Positions 20,497 through 33,641 are shown, counted from the stretch's first letter. The stretch is DNA of 64,000 nucleotides from Ampelomyces quisqualis (GCA_018398575.1 JAGTXZ010000020.1:2232001-2296000), one strand, 5' to 3'. The notes: generated from the letters alone by a model not told the origin. Numbers and translations: made by a program.

Positions 20497-22799
20497 TAAG
20501 ACATGAGCTAAAGGAGAGGGGAAGAGGGGAGAGGAAACAGAAACTGGAAAGGATGCGCCACAAGGGTATTCGGGCCGATCACCCCCGTAGATAGCCCGTG
20601 CGGCGTGCGCTGGTTACGGGTGGGAAAAGACTTTTGAAATGTTTCTCCGTACCAGGCAAAATTGCTGGAATTTTCCAAACCGCGATTCGCAATCTGTTTC
20701 CGGCACTCATCATCGTCAGAAGCTTTCAATGTGGAGGGCCAGTCGAGTTCGTTGATGCCGTCGCCTCCCGAAAAGGAATCAGCACAGCCCCGAGACCCTC
20801 AATATCGGTACGTAGCACCGTCTTATGTTGATTCACAGCAGGCCTACTCCGTACGCTCGGGAGCGCGTCAAGGGAGCGCGTGGAGCTAGGAACTGTGGAT
20901 ATGTATCTACTATCTCGTACATTGTATGTATATGGCACGTGGATTGGCATGCTTGCCAATGTTACCGGCGTCGTAGATATTCGAAGCTGCGGTTGTATTC
21001 GGGGACTTTCGCACGACGGGACCATCTTCCATCTTTCTTCGACATTCGATTCAATACTGATTCTTATGTTTTAGAAGCTCTCATGAAATGGTGTAACAAT
21101 GTGCCTCTCATGTGCCCTATATTGAGGATGGGCAATCCTGATTCATCCCAAGGCCAGGCCCACGTTAAACCAAGAGTTGCCTGGGGTGATTGGGACATGG
21201 ACCGCAGCAGACTCTCATCGCTCAATATCCCTTTTTGAATCATCAGTCATGTTGTAAGATTTCGTCGTGTCCATGAATGTTCGGTCGAGGTAGATCGGAT
21301 GACCTCGTGTGTGTGGATGAGGAAAGTTGCAAGAGCATCTCATATCACTGTATACGCCGTTCGGTCCGGCCTCTCTGCACCGCAACACTGTCGCCTTCTA
21401 CAGAGATACCCACCGAATATGAATACATGAGTACTCCGTACGCGGACCCGAGACTCACGGCTAGTTTCATTCTGTGGGTTTTGATCGCTCGGATCCTCAT
21501 TGATAGCGCTGGCCGTCATTTCTAGTGCCTGGCTGGTGTTACCCGAACATGTATGGGATATCTTCAGACATGCATCACCAAGCGGTCTGTTCGCTTGGAA
21601 ATGAATGCTGTCTTAACGTCCGTTCGTCAAGTCGCGATGAATGATGCATGTTTTCGATGAGCCGTAGTGGTGCTTTCACGACTTTGTTCGATAACTACTT
21701 TCGTCTTCAATATTGGACTCGAGTGCCCCGCAGCTGGACGTCTCAAGACATCTCGCTGCATTCTAGAGCTCTCTGGCCGAGGGTTTCATTGGAGTGACGG
21801 CTCTATATACCCACTGCAGTATAGCAACGGGGCATCGAACACCAATTCGAATCGCGCCACGTATCTTGACATGCAGGGCGCGCGGTAGTCCAAGGTTTAA
21901 CCACAACGTTAGCTTTCATCAATGTGACCGACTTTGAGTAGTTGCGGATCTTCTCGAGCCACTCTACCCATCGTGGCGAGATGGAAGAAACGGAAGTGGA
22001 CCTATCGTCAGTGCCAATTATTCAAGCGTAAAGTCACATGGTGGCTCGCTCCGTCAGTGGATGACAAGGTTATGCTCAAAAGCTTCCAGGTGTTGGGGTA
22101 CTAGGAACGATAACGCGTTCAGAAGCTCATATCGAGCGTATTATCTGGATTGGGGCCAAAATTATGTACGCTCTTACTGTACTGGTGTATGAAAGCCGAA
22201 CACCTGTACAGTAAGGACACGTTGTTTCGACATGCATTGAGGACGAAAATGCCGCGCGAAGAGCTTTGCCCTCTCGATGGTGTCTCGGGATGGTGTCTCG
22301 GCATCTCGCTGTGATATTGGGGTGGCTCGGAGTAAATTTCCGACCTGAGTATCACAATCTTGGTTCCTTGATTTGTCATGGAGGAGTTGGAGGACCAACA
22401 CACGTTGTAAATCAGTGCACCGCGACGCCTGGCTGTGGCGCATCCTGCTCAACGTCGCAATGCGCTGTTAATTAGATAGCTCGATTGGACTTCCGACAAA
22501 TTTGAGGCTTGTGGTAGAGTCTCTGTGTCTCCAAGGAACGACGGTGGTTGTAAAAGTTCAGGTTCAATTCGGCAAAGGCAATGTTCGAGACGCGCTACCG
22601 GTACCGGTAACGATTGATCGAATGCGATTGGCTCGTAAGTGTGACGACAGCGAGAATGACGGACCAGTGTGGGCAAGTACGATGGCATGCATCCTCCCCA
22701 ACGCACGCTACCAATTGCATATTGTGCGGACGGTTGCGTCGGCTAAGATAGATACTCACAGACTTCGAGACGAGGTACGTTTTTCGAAGCCCGCCCGCC
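20497..22799. other. gene-poor relic zone
   Basis: About 2.3 kb with only short chance frames. TACTCCGTA occurs at 20845 and 21432, and a short tandem repeat (gatggtgtctcgg twice) near 22277-22306. Possibly degraded transposon sequence; nothing datable by eye. The right end is the promoter of the Zn2Cys6 regulator. Confidence 0.5.
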
Positions 22800-24711
22800 A
22801 TGGGGAACTTTCGATCCAGAAGCGGCTGGTGAGTGGTGCACTTGTGTTGTTGGCAGGTAGCTGACGTCTATGTACAGTTTGACCTGTCGTGCTCGCCGCG
22901 TCAAATGTGCGTTAGCATCAAGCACTCGTTCCCAATGCCTACATTGTTGTTACTGACGCAGGCAGGTGACGAGACGCGTCCGATCTGCAAGCCCTGTAGC
23001 AAGAAGAACCGACCCTGTCAATGGGAGGGTCCACAGAACAAATTCAAGTTATATCAGCCAGAGGGCACAGAGGGCACTTCTGGTAAGGCGACGGCAAGTG
23101 ACGCAGAGGCTGGCAGCGACACAATGGACGTGGACAACATGACTCTGGAGGATGGGGAACACCAGAGCCGAGCAGCATCATCAAGCAGACCCGCTACCGA
23201 TCGGCAAAACAGTCGGCCCGAGAGCCGGTCGGATGCGCAGTCCTCAGCTACCAGTTGTCCAAGCCAACATTCACCACCCGCCAGTGGAGATGCGGGTCCA
23301 TCCTTTGCGCATTACCCCAGCATCAGCAGACAGTCAAGCACAAGCAGCCCCTCCAGTACTCTGCTGCGACCGCAAATACCTCCGGGCACACGGCCATACT
23401 CGCAAACACCCATTCCTCTGACCCATGATGAGGCTGTGCTAATCCACCACTACACTGAGCATCTTGGCCGATGGCTCGACTGTACTGATGCCACCCGGCA
23501 GTTCACGTTGAGTGTGCCCGAGAAGGTCAAAATATGTCCCGTCCTTTGCCATGCTGTGTTATCGTTTGCGGCCCGCCATTGCAAACAAGAGGCAACAGCT
23601 GAGGCAGCATATCAACGTTGCATTGCCCTCCTGATCGATCGCCTCAACGAAGATGCTGCAAGCCATGATGAGACGCTACTATGCGCCATAGTCATCCTCC
23701 GCTTCTACGAGCAGCTCAGTGGTGAGCACCCGTGTTTTCATCTCTGAAAGCTCAGCTAATGCCTTCCAGTGCCCTCTAACACAGGCTCTGACGAAGAGAA
23801 GCACCTTGCAGGAACTTCAGCTATCCTACGAGCGTCTCAGGGCCATCACTTTGTCGATCCCTCAGCACCCACACTGCGCGAGGCTGCATTTTGGGTGAAC
23901 GTCCGACAGTGCCTATACATGGCTACTATCAACCAACAGCCACCTAATGTAGACTTCTCGTTGCAGCTGCATCCAGATCCTGCTTCTATGCACGATTCCC
24001 ATCCGCTAGCTCGGTTGAGACTGGAAACTGCGTGGACCAACCAGATGACGTGGAATTTGGCCCATGTGATAAATTACTGCTTCGATCACAGCGATGCACA
24101 CGGTGAGCGAGTTAATAGAGATAAGCGCTGGCAGGAGCTGTGGGATGGGGTTCATAAGTGGGCCGCGGAGAGACCAGAAGGTTTCGATCCCATCTGGCAA
24201 GGCGAAGCTGGCGAGAAAGGTCCGTTCCCTGAGATCTGGTTCACAACCGATTGGCACGGTAAGGCTCACGCAATGCTTGTTGCACACATCCAGTTCTACT
24301 AACCTTGCATATCTCCAGTGGTGTCTTTCGGTTTCTACCACTTCGCATGCATCATGCTTCTCACCTACAGACCTGGCCCCAAATTCGCAGTCCACAACGC
24401 TGCTAGCCTTTCAGATGCTAACGTAAGTGTAGCCCATTCCAGAATCTTTAACTTGCCCATATATTTACCGTCTCCCGCAGCAGAAAATTCTCGATCATGC
24501 TCGCAAGATCTGTGGCGCATGTAAGTGCTCTCCGGAGACGGTTCCCCTCTCAATTGCATTCTGCCACACCATCTTCATTTGGGGACCACTAGTGTCTAAC
24601 CCGACCGAGAGAAATGAGATTGTGCAGCTTCTCCTCGATTTCGAAAGCAATCATCTGTGGCCGACTACGTGGATCATCAATGCGCTCAAGAAGGAATGGG
24701 GCATGAATTGA
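22800..24711 (+). CDS. Zn(II)2Cys6 transcription factor, six exons
   Basis: Exons 22800-22828, 22878-22906, 22966-23721, 23770-24258, 24319-24422 and 24481-24711 give 545 aa. The zinc cluster is spread over three exons: MGNFRSRSG ending in the split Cys, then LTCRARRVKC, then DETRPICKPCSKKNRPC. Joined, the six cysteines have the C-x2-C-x6-C-x6-C-x2-C-x6-C spacing. A Ser/Pro-rich linker (residues ~65-160) follows, then a helical middle region typical of fungal regulators (HDEAVLIHHYTEHLGRWLDC, LCAIVILRFYEQLS), ending with WIINALKKEWGMN. It is a nuclear DNA-binding regulator; the target is unknown. The neighbouring sugar transporter is convergent at about 290 nt and could be a target, but nothing in the sequence shows this. 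Confidence 0.88.
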
Positions 24712-24997
24712 GGCTGGGGCGTTTCGTATGTTGGTCGAACTTTGAGCTCCACTTCTTGGCACGACGCGGACACGATGCGGACCAGTAATTACACGTGGTA
24801 CTGCAATGTTATGAGACATGGTAGATTGTACCCCCAATGTGATGAACATTCATCAAGCGCACGCCATAATACCACTGTAATGTTCAAGCCAGCGCACCAT
24901 CAAGAAACTTTGCATGATGGTAGACTCTCAACGAACGTGAAGTGAATCATCTCGAGTTGATCTACTTACTTGGCATTGTCATAACGCGCGCATGTTC

Positions 24998-26870
24998 TTA
25001 TACTGCAGGGACACGTCTACGCGTATCCCCCTCTACAATCTCCGCCATGATACGCGTCTTCTTCTGCTCTTCCGCCTCGCTACTGATATCCTTGAACACC
25101 TCGTCCATCTCCTCAAGCGTCTTGCCCGCCGTCTCAGGCACAAGGAAGAACGTAAAGACAAACGCAAGGCCACAGAACACGGCGAAGAAAACGTACGCGC
25201 CTGGACCGGTATTTTGAATCAAGGGGGGCGTGATGAGGCCCTATTGTGACGTTATTTTCCTGTCTGGCAAAACAAGTTGATGACCGGGGGGGGGGATAAA
25301 ATGCTTACGATGATGAAGTTATTGAACCAATTGGAGCAAGTGGACAAAGCGACGCCCTTTGCGCGCAACGAACTGGGGAAAATCTCAGACGGCATGGCCC
25401 ACGGAACAGGCCCCCATGTCGCGCCAAACGAAAACATGTACAGGAACAAAAATGCTACTGCGACCCAGCCTTCGGTGGCAAAACTCGCCCATCGACCCCC
25501 GAACTTGCCCACTAGTACCGCGATGATCAGGTGGCATATGAACATGAGCGCCGCGCCAATGAGAAGTAGCGGGCGCCGGCCAAAGCGGTCCATAGTCCAC
25601 AGGCTCGTTACCACGCCAACGAGCTGCGTGATGTTGATGATGCCCGAGAGGAGGAGTTGCATTTCGTAGTCCTGGCCCAGTGTTTCAAATAGAGACGGAG
25701 AGTAGTATATTAGGGCATTAATTCCAATGAACTGCTGAAAGAACATGATGCCCACGCCGACGACAGTGCGCTTCCAGCACCCGCGCCTAAAGCAGTCTGC
25801 CCAGCTCGCGAGTTCCAACTTGGCGCGGTTCGAGCGCGTGGGCACTTGGAGCTGTGGGTGCCGCTCGCGGTTGATTTCTTGCTTGAACGTTACTTCTGCG
25901 CGGATTTCGCACCATTCTTGGAAGACGCGCGGGTCGTTGGTGGGTAGGCGGCGCAGTTGGGAGAGGACTTGGAGGGCTTCGTCGTCGCGGCCTTTGGAGG
26001 AGAGCCAGCGTGGGGAAAAGGGGAGAAAGAAGATGCCTACGCCCAGGACGAAGCCGGGAATCATTTGGATGAGGAAGGGGAGGCGCCAGGACCATTCGCC
26101 GGCCATGAAGCGCGTGCCGTAGGTAGTCCAGAAGGCGATGACGATGCCGAGGACGATGCTGAATTCTTGGAGGACGAGTAGTGCTCCTCGGATCTCTGGG
26201 GGTGCGATTTCGGAGATGTATAGGGGTGCAATGGTCGCGAGACTGTGTTCCGTTAGACGTCAATCTTTCACCATGTCGTCGTGAGATGATACGTACGCTC
26301 CGATGCCCATACCACCAATCAACCGTCCGATTGTGAGCATAGCATACTCGACCGCGGCTGTTTGCAGTATACTTCCAACGGTGAACACAACAACAGCAAC
26401 CACAATCGAGTACTTCCTAGACAGCTTATCTGCAAGATACCCCGCGAACAGCGCACCGATAAGTGCACCAAGCTCGAGCATAGCAGTCATGAGACCCTTC
26501 CAAAAGCCAGCGCCAGAAGCCTCAGCAGATACACGAGGAAAGCGTCCGAGAAACTGGTCCATGACGAGCGTGACGCTGATGACACCTTGATCATAGCCGA
26601 AGAGAAGACCGCCAAGTGTCGCGAAGAGAGCGCATGTTGCAACATAAGGACTCGAGAAGAGACCTGCGAAGCCTATGTGACGTCTCAGTATATATCATCT
26701 TGTCTTCCTGCTTTCAGACTCATGAGGCCCGAGACGAACATACCTGGTTTACCATATGGTTCACGCGCTACCAGTGCCTTGTCATGCATTCCAGCCACTT
26801 CCTGATGGACGTGCGACTGTGCTGGGGCAACGTCAATCCCATCTTTTTTGTCCATCGAGGAGTCCGCCAT
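24998..26870 (-). CDS. MFS sugar transporter
   Basis: Exons 26870-26744, 26672-26297, 26242-25309 and 25240-24998 give 559 aa. Family signatures are in order: LFGYDQGVIS in helix 1, GALFAGYLADKLSRKYS (loop 2-3, GRK-type), RLIGGMGIG in helix 4, SPRWLSSKGRDDEAL after helix 6, QQFIGINALIYYSPSLF in helix 7, DRFGRRPLLLIG in loop 8-9, and PETAGKTLEEMDEVF after helix 12. Twelve helices are expected in the plasma membrane, importing a hexose, quinate-like compound or oligosaccharide. The N-terminus is cytosolic and hydrophilic (MADSSMDKKDGIDVAPAQ). The last intron contains a run of ten G (25286-25295). Substrate cannot be assigned by eye. Confidence 0.9.
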
Positions 26871-27902
26871 GACCAATGTCTGGTGTGGTGCGTGGGCTTG
26901 TTGTTTGCACAAAGGACTGGCTGAAGCGAAGTGGTAACGTGCAAAGGATCAATCACCTACTTATACTTGGGCAACGGGTCTTCTCGGTGAGAGTGGAGCT
27001 GTGTCTTGAGTCGCACCCTAGCGAGGTAGTGACGATTGCCGCGCAACGAGTTGATGCGGGGTTGGTAGGGGCATGGAAATTCGCGGCGAGGGTGTCAAAG
27101 TGTGCTGCACTAAAGATTTTGACGTCTGTTAAGATGCTAACGTGCCTTGGTCGATAGAATATTCGGATGTCGGATCCGCAAGTTGGCTGCTCACCGAGGC
27201 TGCCCGAGCTACTTGAGCATGTATATAACTGTTTGCATTGTCAGGTCTAGTGATGACGAGAGTCCGTCTATGAACTCCTGGCAGAACACATACTTGCTCC
27301 TTGAAGGATGACTGTTTTCCGCTTTCGTCAACTCACAACCCTACTACCACCTAGCTTCGGTTACCGCCCATGGGGAAACTGGGGCATTCCTTCGCAACCC
27401 CAGTTTCCCCATGGACTACCGCCGCATCGCCCCGTACCGTGCATTGGTCCAAGTTCCCGATTGCCCAATGATGCTGCTGCCATTTGACGGCATCGAGAAG
27501 GGCAGATGGGTGAGGCGGCGAAAATTACTCGACTTGGATCGAAAGAAGCAAGTCGCGAACCGCTAGTAGCTTTGGGGGCCCAACAGGGTAATGTGGGCCG
27601 CCGCTAGTCTCGCTACGAGGCGTTTACGGATCGGAGAGTAATTATGTCCGCTACCATTCGCGCAGACGCCCGCGCATGCCAATGTGCATCAGCAGGCTCC
27701 CCTCGTGCAGAGAATCGGATGGAAAAAAACAGATATGCAACGTGGTAGAAAGTCATGCACATGAGTTGTACTTGCTAGAATACTAAATCGTGAACATGAT
27801 GCTAAAAATGCGTGACATCGTGAATAGCGCCAAAAACAACGAGGCGTATGTAAAGTCGGATGCTGACTCCGAGCACTGTGATTACTGAACATGCTTTGCG
27901 CC
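26871..27902. other. intergenic region with perfect hairpin
   Basis: About 1 kb without a supportable gene between the transporter promoter and the helicase 3' end. It contains a perfect 17-bp inverted repeat at 27368-27414, described separately. Confidence 0.5.
27368..27414. repeat. perfect 17-bp inverted repeat with 13-nt loop
   Basis: Left arm 27368-27384 is CCATGGGGAAACTGGGG; right arm 27398-27414 is its exact reverse complement. The 13-nt spacer is CATTCCTTCGCAA. The pairing stops abruptly on both outer sides. It lies in non-coding DNA. Confidence 0.9.
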
Positions 27903-30900
27903 TCACGTTGGCATTGGCATGATTCTGCTCCATGGCGCGGCTAGAGTCCCACCTCCGCTAGACTCTGGTCCTCTGCGACCACCAGCAGTAGTAGCAGCAG
28001 CAGCTTTCTTGGCAACCCCAGTGCCTCCGGATGCACGACTACTTGCTCCTCTCGCTGCCCGCTTCTTCACACCTGCAAACGACTTGCCAAAACTACCAGA
28101 TCCAGTCCGTCGAAAGGACTTGCCTTTCCGTGCACCAGGTACTTTCGAGCCACCACCTCGAGGTGCTGAGGTAGTCTTCGGCACTGCAGGGCCTAGCTGG
28201 GTCATTCGATCGTTGAAAGCTGCAACCTCAGGGTCGAGTTGCTCCGTGAAGTGATGACTGATGTGTAATTCGCCGTCGTCGTCGTCGTTGTCGTCATCAT
28301 CACCCTCATCAACCGAGTCGAAATAGTCGCTTTCAGCATCCTGATGAACTGGAGCAGTAGTCTCTCCCTCGCTGCATAGGTCAATGACATTGACATGATT
28401 GGGGTCTTGCACTTTTTCGTCGTCTTCATCTACTGCGACCCTGCGCATAGCTTTCCGGCGAAGTGGCAAATGCCTGCGAAGTGGCACATTGCCCTCGTAT
28501 AGTTGTCTGGAGTTTCTGATCAACGGCAGGAATCTTTTTCCGTACCGATCGACCATCTCAAGTCTGATATCTGGTATAGCCCGCATTTCTTCCAAATCTG
28601 TGGGCAGCTCCAAGCCCATCTCTTGAAGAATGGTGTTGTTGAATATCGGTTCTCGGTGACCTTTGTCGGTCATGATCTCTCTACGCAGGTTTCTTGCACC
28701 ATCCATGAAGTCCATAAACGTACACTGTTGCTTGTCGTCGAGTTCGTGCATGCGTACATCTATGGTTATCGGAGGCCCTAGACCTTTTCCTTTTCCACTC
28801 TTTGTTGATCTGGCTACACGAACCGGTGCAAATTCTCTTGCCGAATCACCATTGTCGTTAACGACAAAGCCATCTTGTTCGTAGCCGCCAGCCTTTTGCC
28901 TGCGCATTGGATGGCGGGGTGCATCGAACGCATCATCGTCTTCATTGTCATCTGCATTATACGTGAACTTCCGGATCTTTTGCTTGGGCGCTCGCACTGG
29001 CGAAGAGACGTTTGTAGATGGATAATCGGTGCGTTGCTTTTTCGTCTTCTTCGCGGCCGGTTCTCTGGGACGCGGTTTGCGCGGGGAGGATCGGACTTGC
29101 ATCTTCAGTGTCTTACGTCTGCTTTCATAGTCGTTGCTCATCTTTGCGGGCTGCAGTCGTCAATATTGGCCTCCTAAGCAGATTCGTTGTACTTACGTGA
29201 AGGTAACTGGTCGCGAAGCCAGACCTGTTGACCTTGCTTTTCTCCCTGAGAGCTCCTGCGTCGAGGAGATGCTGGAAGATACGCTCATTGTCACCTCGCT
29301 CGAGATCCTCGCCAAAACCCCAGCCATGTTCCATCAGCCCTGAGCTTCCAATTTTGGCATTCTTTGCACCACGAAAGGCATCAACGCATTGATGCATTGT
29401 AACGTTATCTTCGTGGACTTGGCTCACAAGCTTAATGGCCATAGCCGCATACTCTGTCAAGTCCTTCGTAACGAATGATGAGTCGGATTGGCAGTTGTCG
29501 CACGTAGCTTTGCATTTAACGGGATCGAAAGATTCGCTGAAGTAGCCCAGGACTTGTGCGCGTCGACAATCGGCCTTGTTCTCACAGAATTGTATTACTT
29601 TACGCAGCATATCGTGAAGGCGTTGTTTTTGCTCCCAGCTGCCCTCGCCATCATCAATCATCTTGCGCAAGGACCTTGTATCGCCATACTGGTAGTAAAG
29701 GTAGCAGTCCGATTTCTTGCCGTCTCGACCAGCGCGCCCCGTTTCCTGGTAATAGCCTTCCAAACTTTTTGGCAACGTGTGATGGATTACGTACCGCACG
29801 TCGGCTTTGTCGATACCCATACCGAAGGCGATAGTTGCAACAATCACGTGGTATTCGTTATGTTGCCACTTGCGCTGCACTTCGGATCGTTCAGCAGGCT
29901 CCATGCCGGCATGATAGTGGAATGCACTAATGCCAAGCTCTGAGAGCTTTTGGGCGACTTGTTCGCAGGCTTTCCGAGATAGACAGTATATGATGCCAGA
30001 TTTTCCTGGATGCTTTTCCTTGATTAATTCGGCAATGCTGTTGATGACACCCTTGGGTTTAGGGAGCACTGCGTAAGATAGATTGGGTCGATTGAAGCTC
30101 TGGGAAAATTGACGACACCCCTGGATACCCAGGTTAGCGACCACATCGGTACGAACGACCTGTGTCGCTGTTGCTGTCAATGCAATGACGGGCACCCCAG
30201 GAAATTGGCGAACGACATCGCCAAGAGCTTTGTAGTCTGGGCGGAAGTCGTGGCCCCATTGACTGACACAATGCGCTTCGTCGATGACGATTCTGGCGAG
30301 ACGGTTCCGTGCATGCAACTGCTGGAAAGCGCTGATCATCCTTTGATTTTTGCTAAGCATCTCTGGCGTAACGTATAGGAGCTGCATCAGCCTCTGCGGA
30401 TCTGGATTCCGTAATCCTTCCATGATGAGATTCTTCTGCGCTTGGGTTGACTCGCCATTGATGAGCACTGCTTGCATTTTGAAACGCTCACTGGCACATG
30501 TGACTTGATCTTCCATCAAGCTCAGCAGTGGCGAGACAACGATGGTGACGCCCCTGGTCTTTCCAGAGGTGATCACGGAAGGTAGTTGATAGCACAGTGA
30601 TTTGCCACCTCCCGTTGGCATGAGCACAAAGCAGTGCTGTCCCGCAAGAGTGGCATTGATGGCGTCTAGTTGGCCTGGTCGAAATCCTCGCAGACCAAAT
30701 CGGTGGATCAACGTATTGCGTAAATCCTGAGACCACGGAAGATTCATGCCCGGCAGGTTCTTGCCGGGCATTACAAGCTGCGGCTTTTTGGGTGAAGCTT
30801 GCTGGGTACTTGGCCGAGCTTTGTTGATGGCAGTCTCGCGGAGAGCTTCCCGAGTGTGCGTCGATGCCTTTAGCACCATTCTATCGCCCTTCCAGTCGAA

Positions 30901-33105
30901 TGAGCCTGGTCCTACATTCTCATTATTGCTTAGTTCGTGCATGAGATCATCTTCAATGTCTCCACAGAAGTCCTCGTCGATACCGTCGTTGGCGTTATCA
31001 CCAGCGTCTACAGGCTCAGAAGGGGAACCCATATTGTTGACGAAGAGACTTTCGTTCTCATCAAAATCCTCGTCGCCGAACTCATCTGGGTCGCTAAAGG
31101 AATGCCGATGTTGTGGTGTTTCAGGTACTCGGTGCGGGCGCTCTCTGACCTTGGAGCTTGGGCTTCCTGTCGTGTGATTACTGATTTGAGCGCTGGTTCC
31201 TAGGTCTGGTGGACGTAACGGTGGATCGGACGTTTCCTCCTCGGCGAATCGGATGTGATGGCCTGGAGACCAAAGCTCCTGTGCACCAATCTGCGTTTGC
31301 TTGACGTATTGCGTTTCGTGCATGTTGGTGGACACTGATCCTGCGACAGTCTTTGGGTTGTTTCGTGTGGAGCTGATTTGAGTAGACTGTACAACCACGC
31401 TGCTTGGCCGCATAGACTCAATCTTCACAGCTTTTTGCATTTGTGGTTTGATTCCTGCTGTTTCCATGTGGTAATGCATCTGGATTTGAACATCCTCTAG
31501 GGATTTGTAGAGCTTGTTTAGCGTTTCGCCATCTGCTGCGTCGAACTGTCCAATGTCCAAGTCATACTCGAGTTTTCTCTTGACCGTCTGGCGTCGTGTG
31601 ATGAGATTGTCGTGTGATGTTTTCAATGCGATCAGTTGGTCCACAGCGTCTTTTCGTGAACGAGCTCGGCGCATTTTCTCCTGTTCGGTCGGATCTGGCT
31701 GGTCGGATTGTTCCACGTGGGCTAAAAACGTCGTGCGAGCCGTCTCCCAAGCAGATGTCGCTGCATTCAGATGATGTTGCAGACGGCGGCCTTCGGAAGC
31801 TAGGAAGCGTTCGACAACTTGCTTGATGACTTCCTTTCTCTCCTTGGAAAGCGCGGATGACGGAGGAAGTTCGCTTTGTGAAGTAGACGGTTGTGGTGCG
31901 GTCGCTGTCTTCGTTGGCGAGCAGGCATACTTCTTGGGGGGCTGCAATGTTGCAGGAGTTGGTATCGAAGCATCTTCGGCTTCATGAGGACTGTAGCCTC
32001 GGAGTGACTTGGTTGGAGAACGTATGGGCAGCTCCACGGGCTTTGGTGTCCGCCTGACCGGACTTCGACTAGGACCCTTATCTCGTATCTTCTCTTTCGT
32101 AGGCGATGGCCATTGTATGCGTGAATCCACATCCATATCCTCAAAATCGCCAAATTCCTCATCTTCTGAATCCAGTACAGCATGGTTCACTCTGCGAGAT
32201 ACGGGTGTCGGCGAGTGTCGATTTCGGACGGCATCTTGGACAGTGCCAGGCCTTATCTTTGGTGGAGAAGGACTTCGGGATTGTTTTCCTAGCTTTCGGG
32301 CCGGTGCCAGTGTTTCTGAAGGCGCACGACTCAACGATTTGCGCTTACGGGCTTGGGTCGAAGGTGGTTGCTCGCTACGGTCTTCTTGTCCAACAGCGTC
32401 GCGTGCAGCGTCCAACACTGTCGAGTATGGCGGCGGCGGATCATGCGGAGCCGTGACCAGATCGTCAATGTCGGCGAAGTCATCATCCGCAGGTTCCCGA
32501 CTCGTGTCGCGCGCGATATGAACAGCCCGGGGTGATTTAGCACGGTGCACATGTTGCGCGTACTCGTCGCTCTTCCGCTTCTTGCCACGACTCACGGGGT
32601 TCGGGACAGGAGAAGAGCGGACCTGGTCATCTCCTGTGAGGTCGATAGCCTCCACGTCGGCAGCGGCGCGGTGTTTCTTGCGGCCCATGGCGTGGTCGGA
32701 CATGGGTGTGGTCAATGGGCCAGCGTCAGCCTCCCGCCCACGAGGGTCGGCTGTCCCGTACTGCGCTAATCCCGCCACCACGAGCCTGGGCTGCCCGCTG
32801 CCAGGGGTGGCACGTAGTCTAGCCATGTCAGGCTCTGTGTCGTGGCCGTCGGGTGCGGGCGGAATGTGTATGTCGACTGTCTTGGTCCGAGTGAGGGCGC
32901 GGGGTGGAGGCGGGCGGGCGGCGGGCGGTGCAGGGTCCGGCTCATCGTTCACCCGGGGTGCCGCCAAGAGAGAGGAGGGTTCTGAGAGGGTTGCTGGGCT
33001 CGTGAGAGGCTCCGGGTCGAATGCGATCAGCGAGGCGGCGGATGGGATGAAAGGCTTGTCCGACAACAGCCACTGGAGGTGCTTGTTAAGATTGTTCCGA
33101 GGCAT
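27903..33105 (-). CDS. RecQ family DNA helicase, Sgs1/BLM type
   Basis: Exons 33105-29197 and 29150-27903, joined by a 46-nt intron, give 1718 aa. Residues 1-760 are a disordered, charged N-terminus with a possible topoisomerase/Rmi-binding role, as in Sgs1. The helicase core follows: LMPTGGGKSLCYQLPS (Walker A, ~828), VIDEAHCVSQWGHDFRPDY (DEAH box, ~943), TATATQVV, FNRPNLSY, and ATIAFGMGIDKADVRYVIHH with GYYQETGRAGRDG (motifs V/VI). The RecQ zinc site CRRAQVLGYF with CKATCDNC is near 1178-1203. The second exon (DYESRRKTLKMQVRSSPRK) continues the RQC region. An HRDC-like segment comes next (TDKGHREPIFNNTILQEMGL), then a basic, Ser/Gly-rich tail. Size, disordered N-terminus, RQC and HRDC mark the genome-stability RecQ of fungi, unwinding recombination intermediates in the nucleus. 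Divergent from the decarboxylase gene. Confidence 0.93.
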
Positions 33106-33641
33106 CAGGGTGTCGCATCGTCAACAGAGCGCCCCGCAACGATTGTCGACGCGTGCGTATGTGAAAGAGGGCACGGGGCGTGGCGGCGGGCGTTGTGGTG
33201 GCCATCTATGTCACGGGCGGTCCTCGCTAGTCGCGTTGCTTGCCTGACGCGTCTACGGTGCCCACACCAACACACGTGACACGACAACTCCATCTGATTC
33301 ACCTCGAACCCACGTGCCTGCACTCTCCACGGGGGCTGTCCTGGCGCAATTCTGTCGCGCTGGTCTTTCACGTGTGTCTCCACTCCATGTTTCGAAGCCC
33401 GTCCAACCAACGCCTTGCAGCAGACCGTTTGGGGTCGTCCCTCTTCAGACCATCATGCCAAGCAAGACTCCTGGAATAGTCTAGTGAAGTCCTGTTTGAG
33501 GCCACAGCTTACACCTTGCCTACACGGCCTAGTAAGCTTCATGGCTAGGGCGCGCGCTAACCACCACACCCACGATAACTGCCATACTTCAAGCGTCTGA
33601 CGCTCCCGCGGCGTGCAACAGTCTCCAGTGAATTGTCCAAA
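33106..33641. promoter_or_regulatory. divergent intergenic region, RecQ / decarboxylase
   Basis: About 540 nt between divergent start codons; promoters of both genes are presumed here. No strong TATA box or repeat noticed. Confidence 0.45.

Noticed and set aside
24094..24426. Plus-strand frame overlapping the Zn2Cys6 gene
   Set aside because: Different frame from the regulator's conserved helices and crossing its fifth exon; a shadow.
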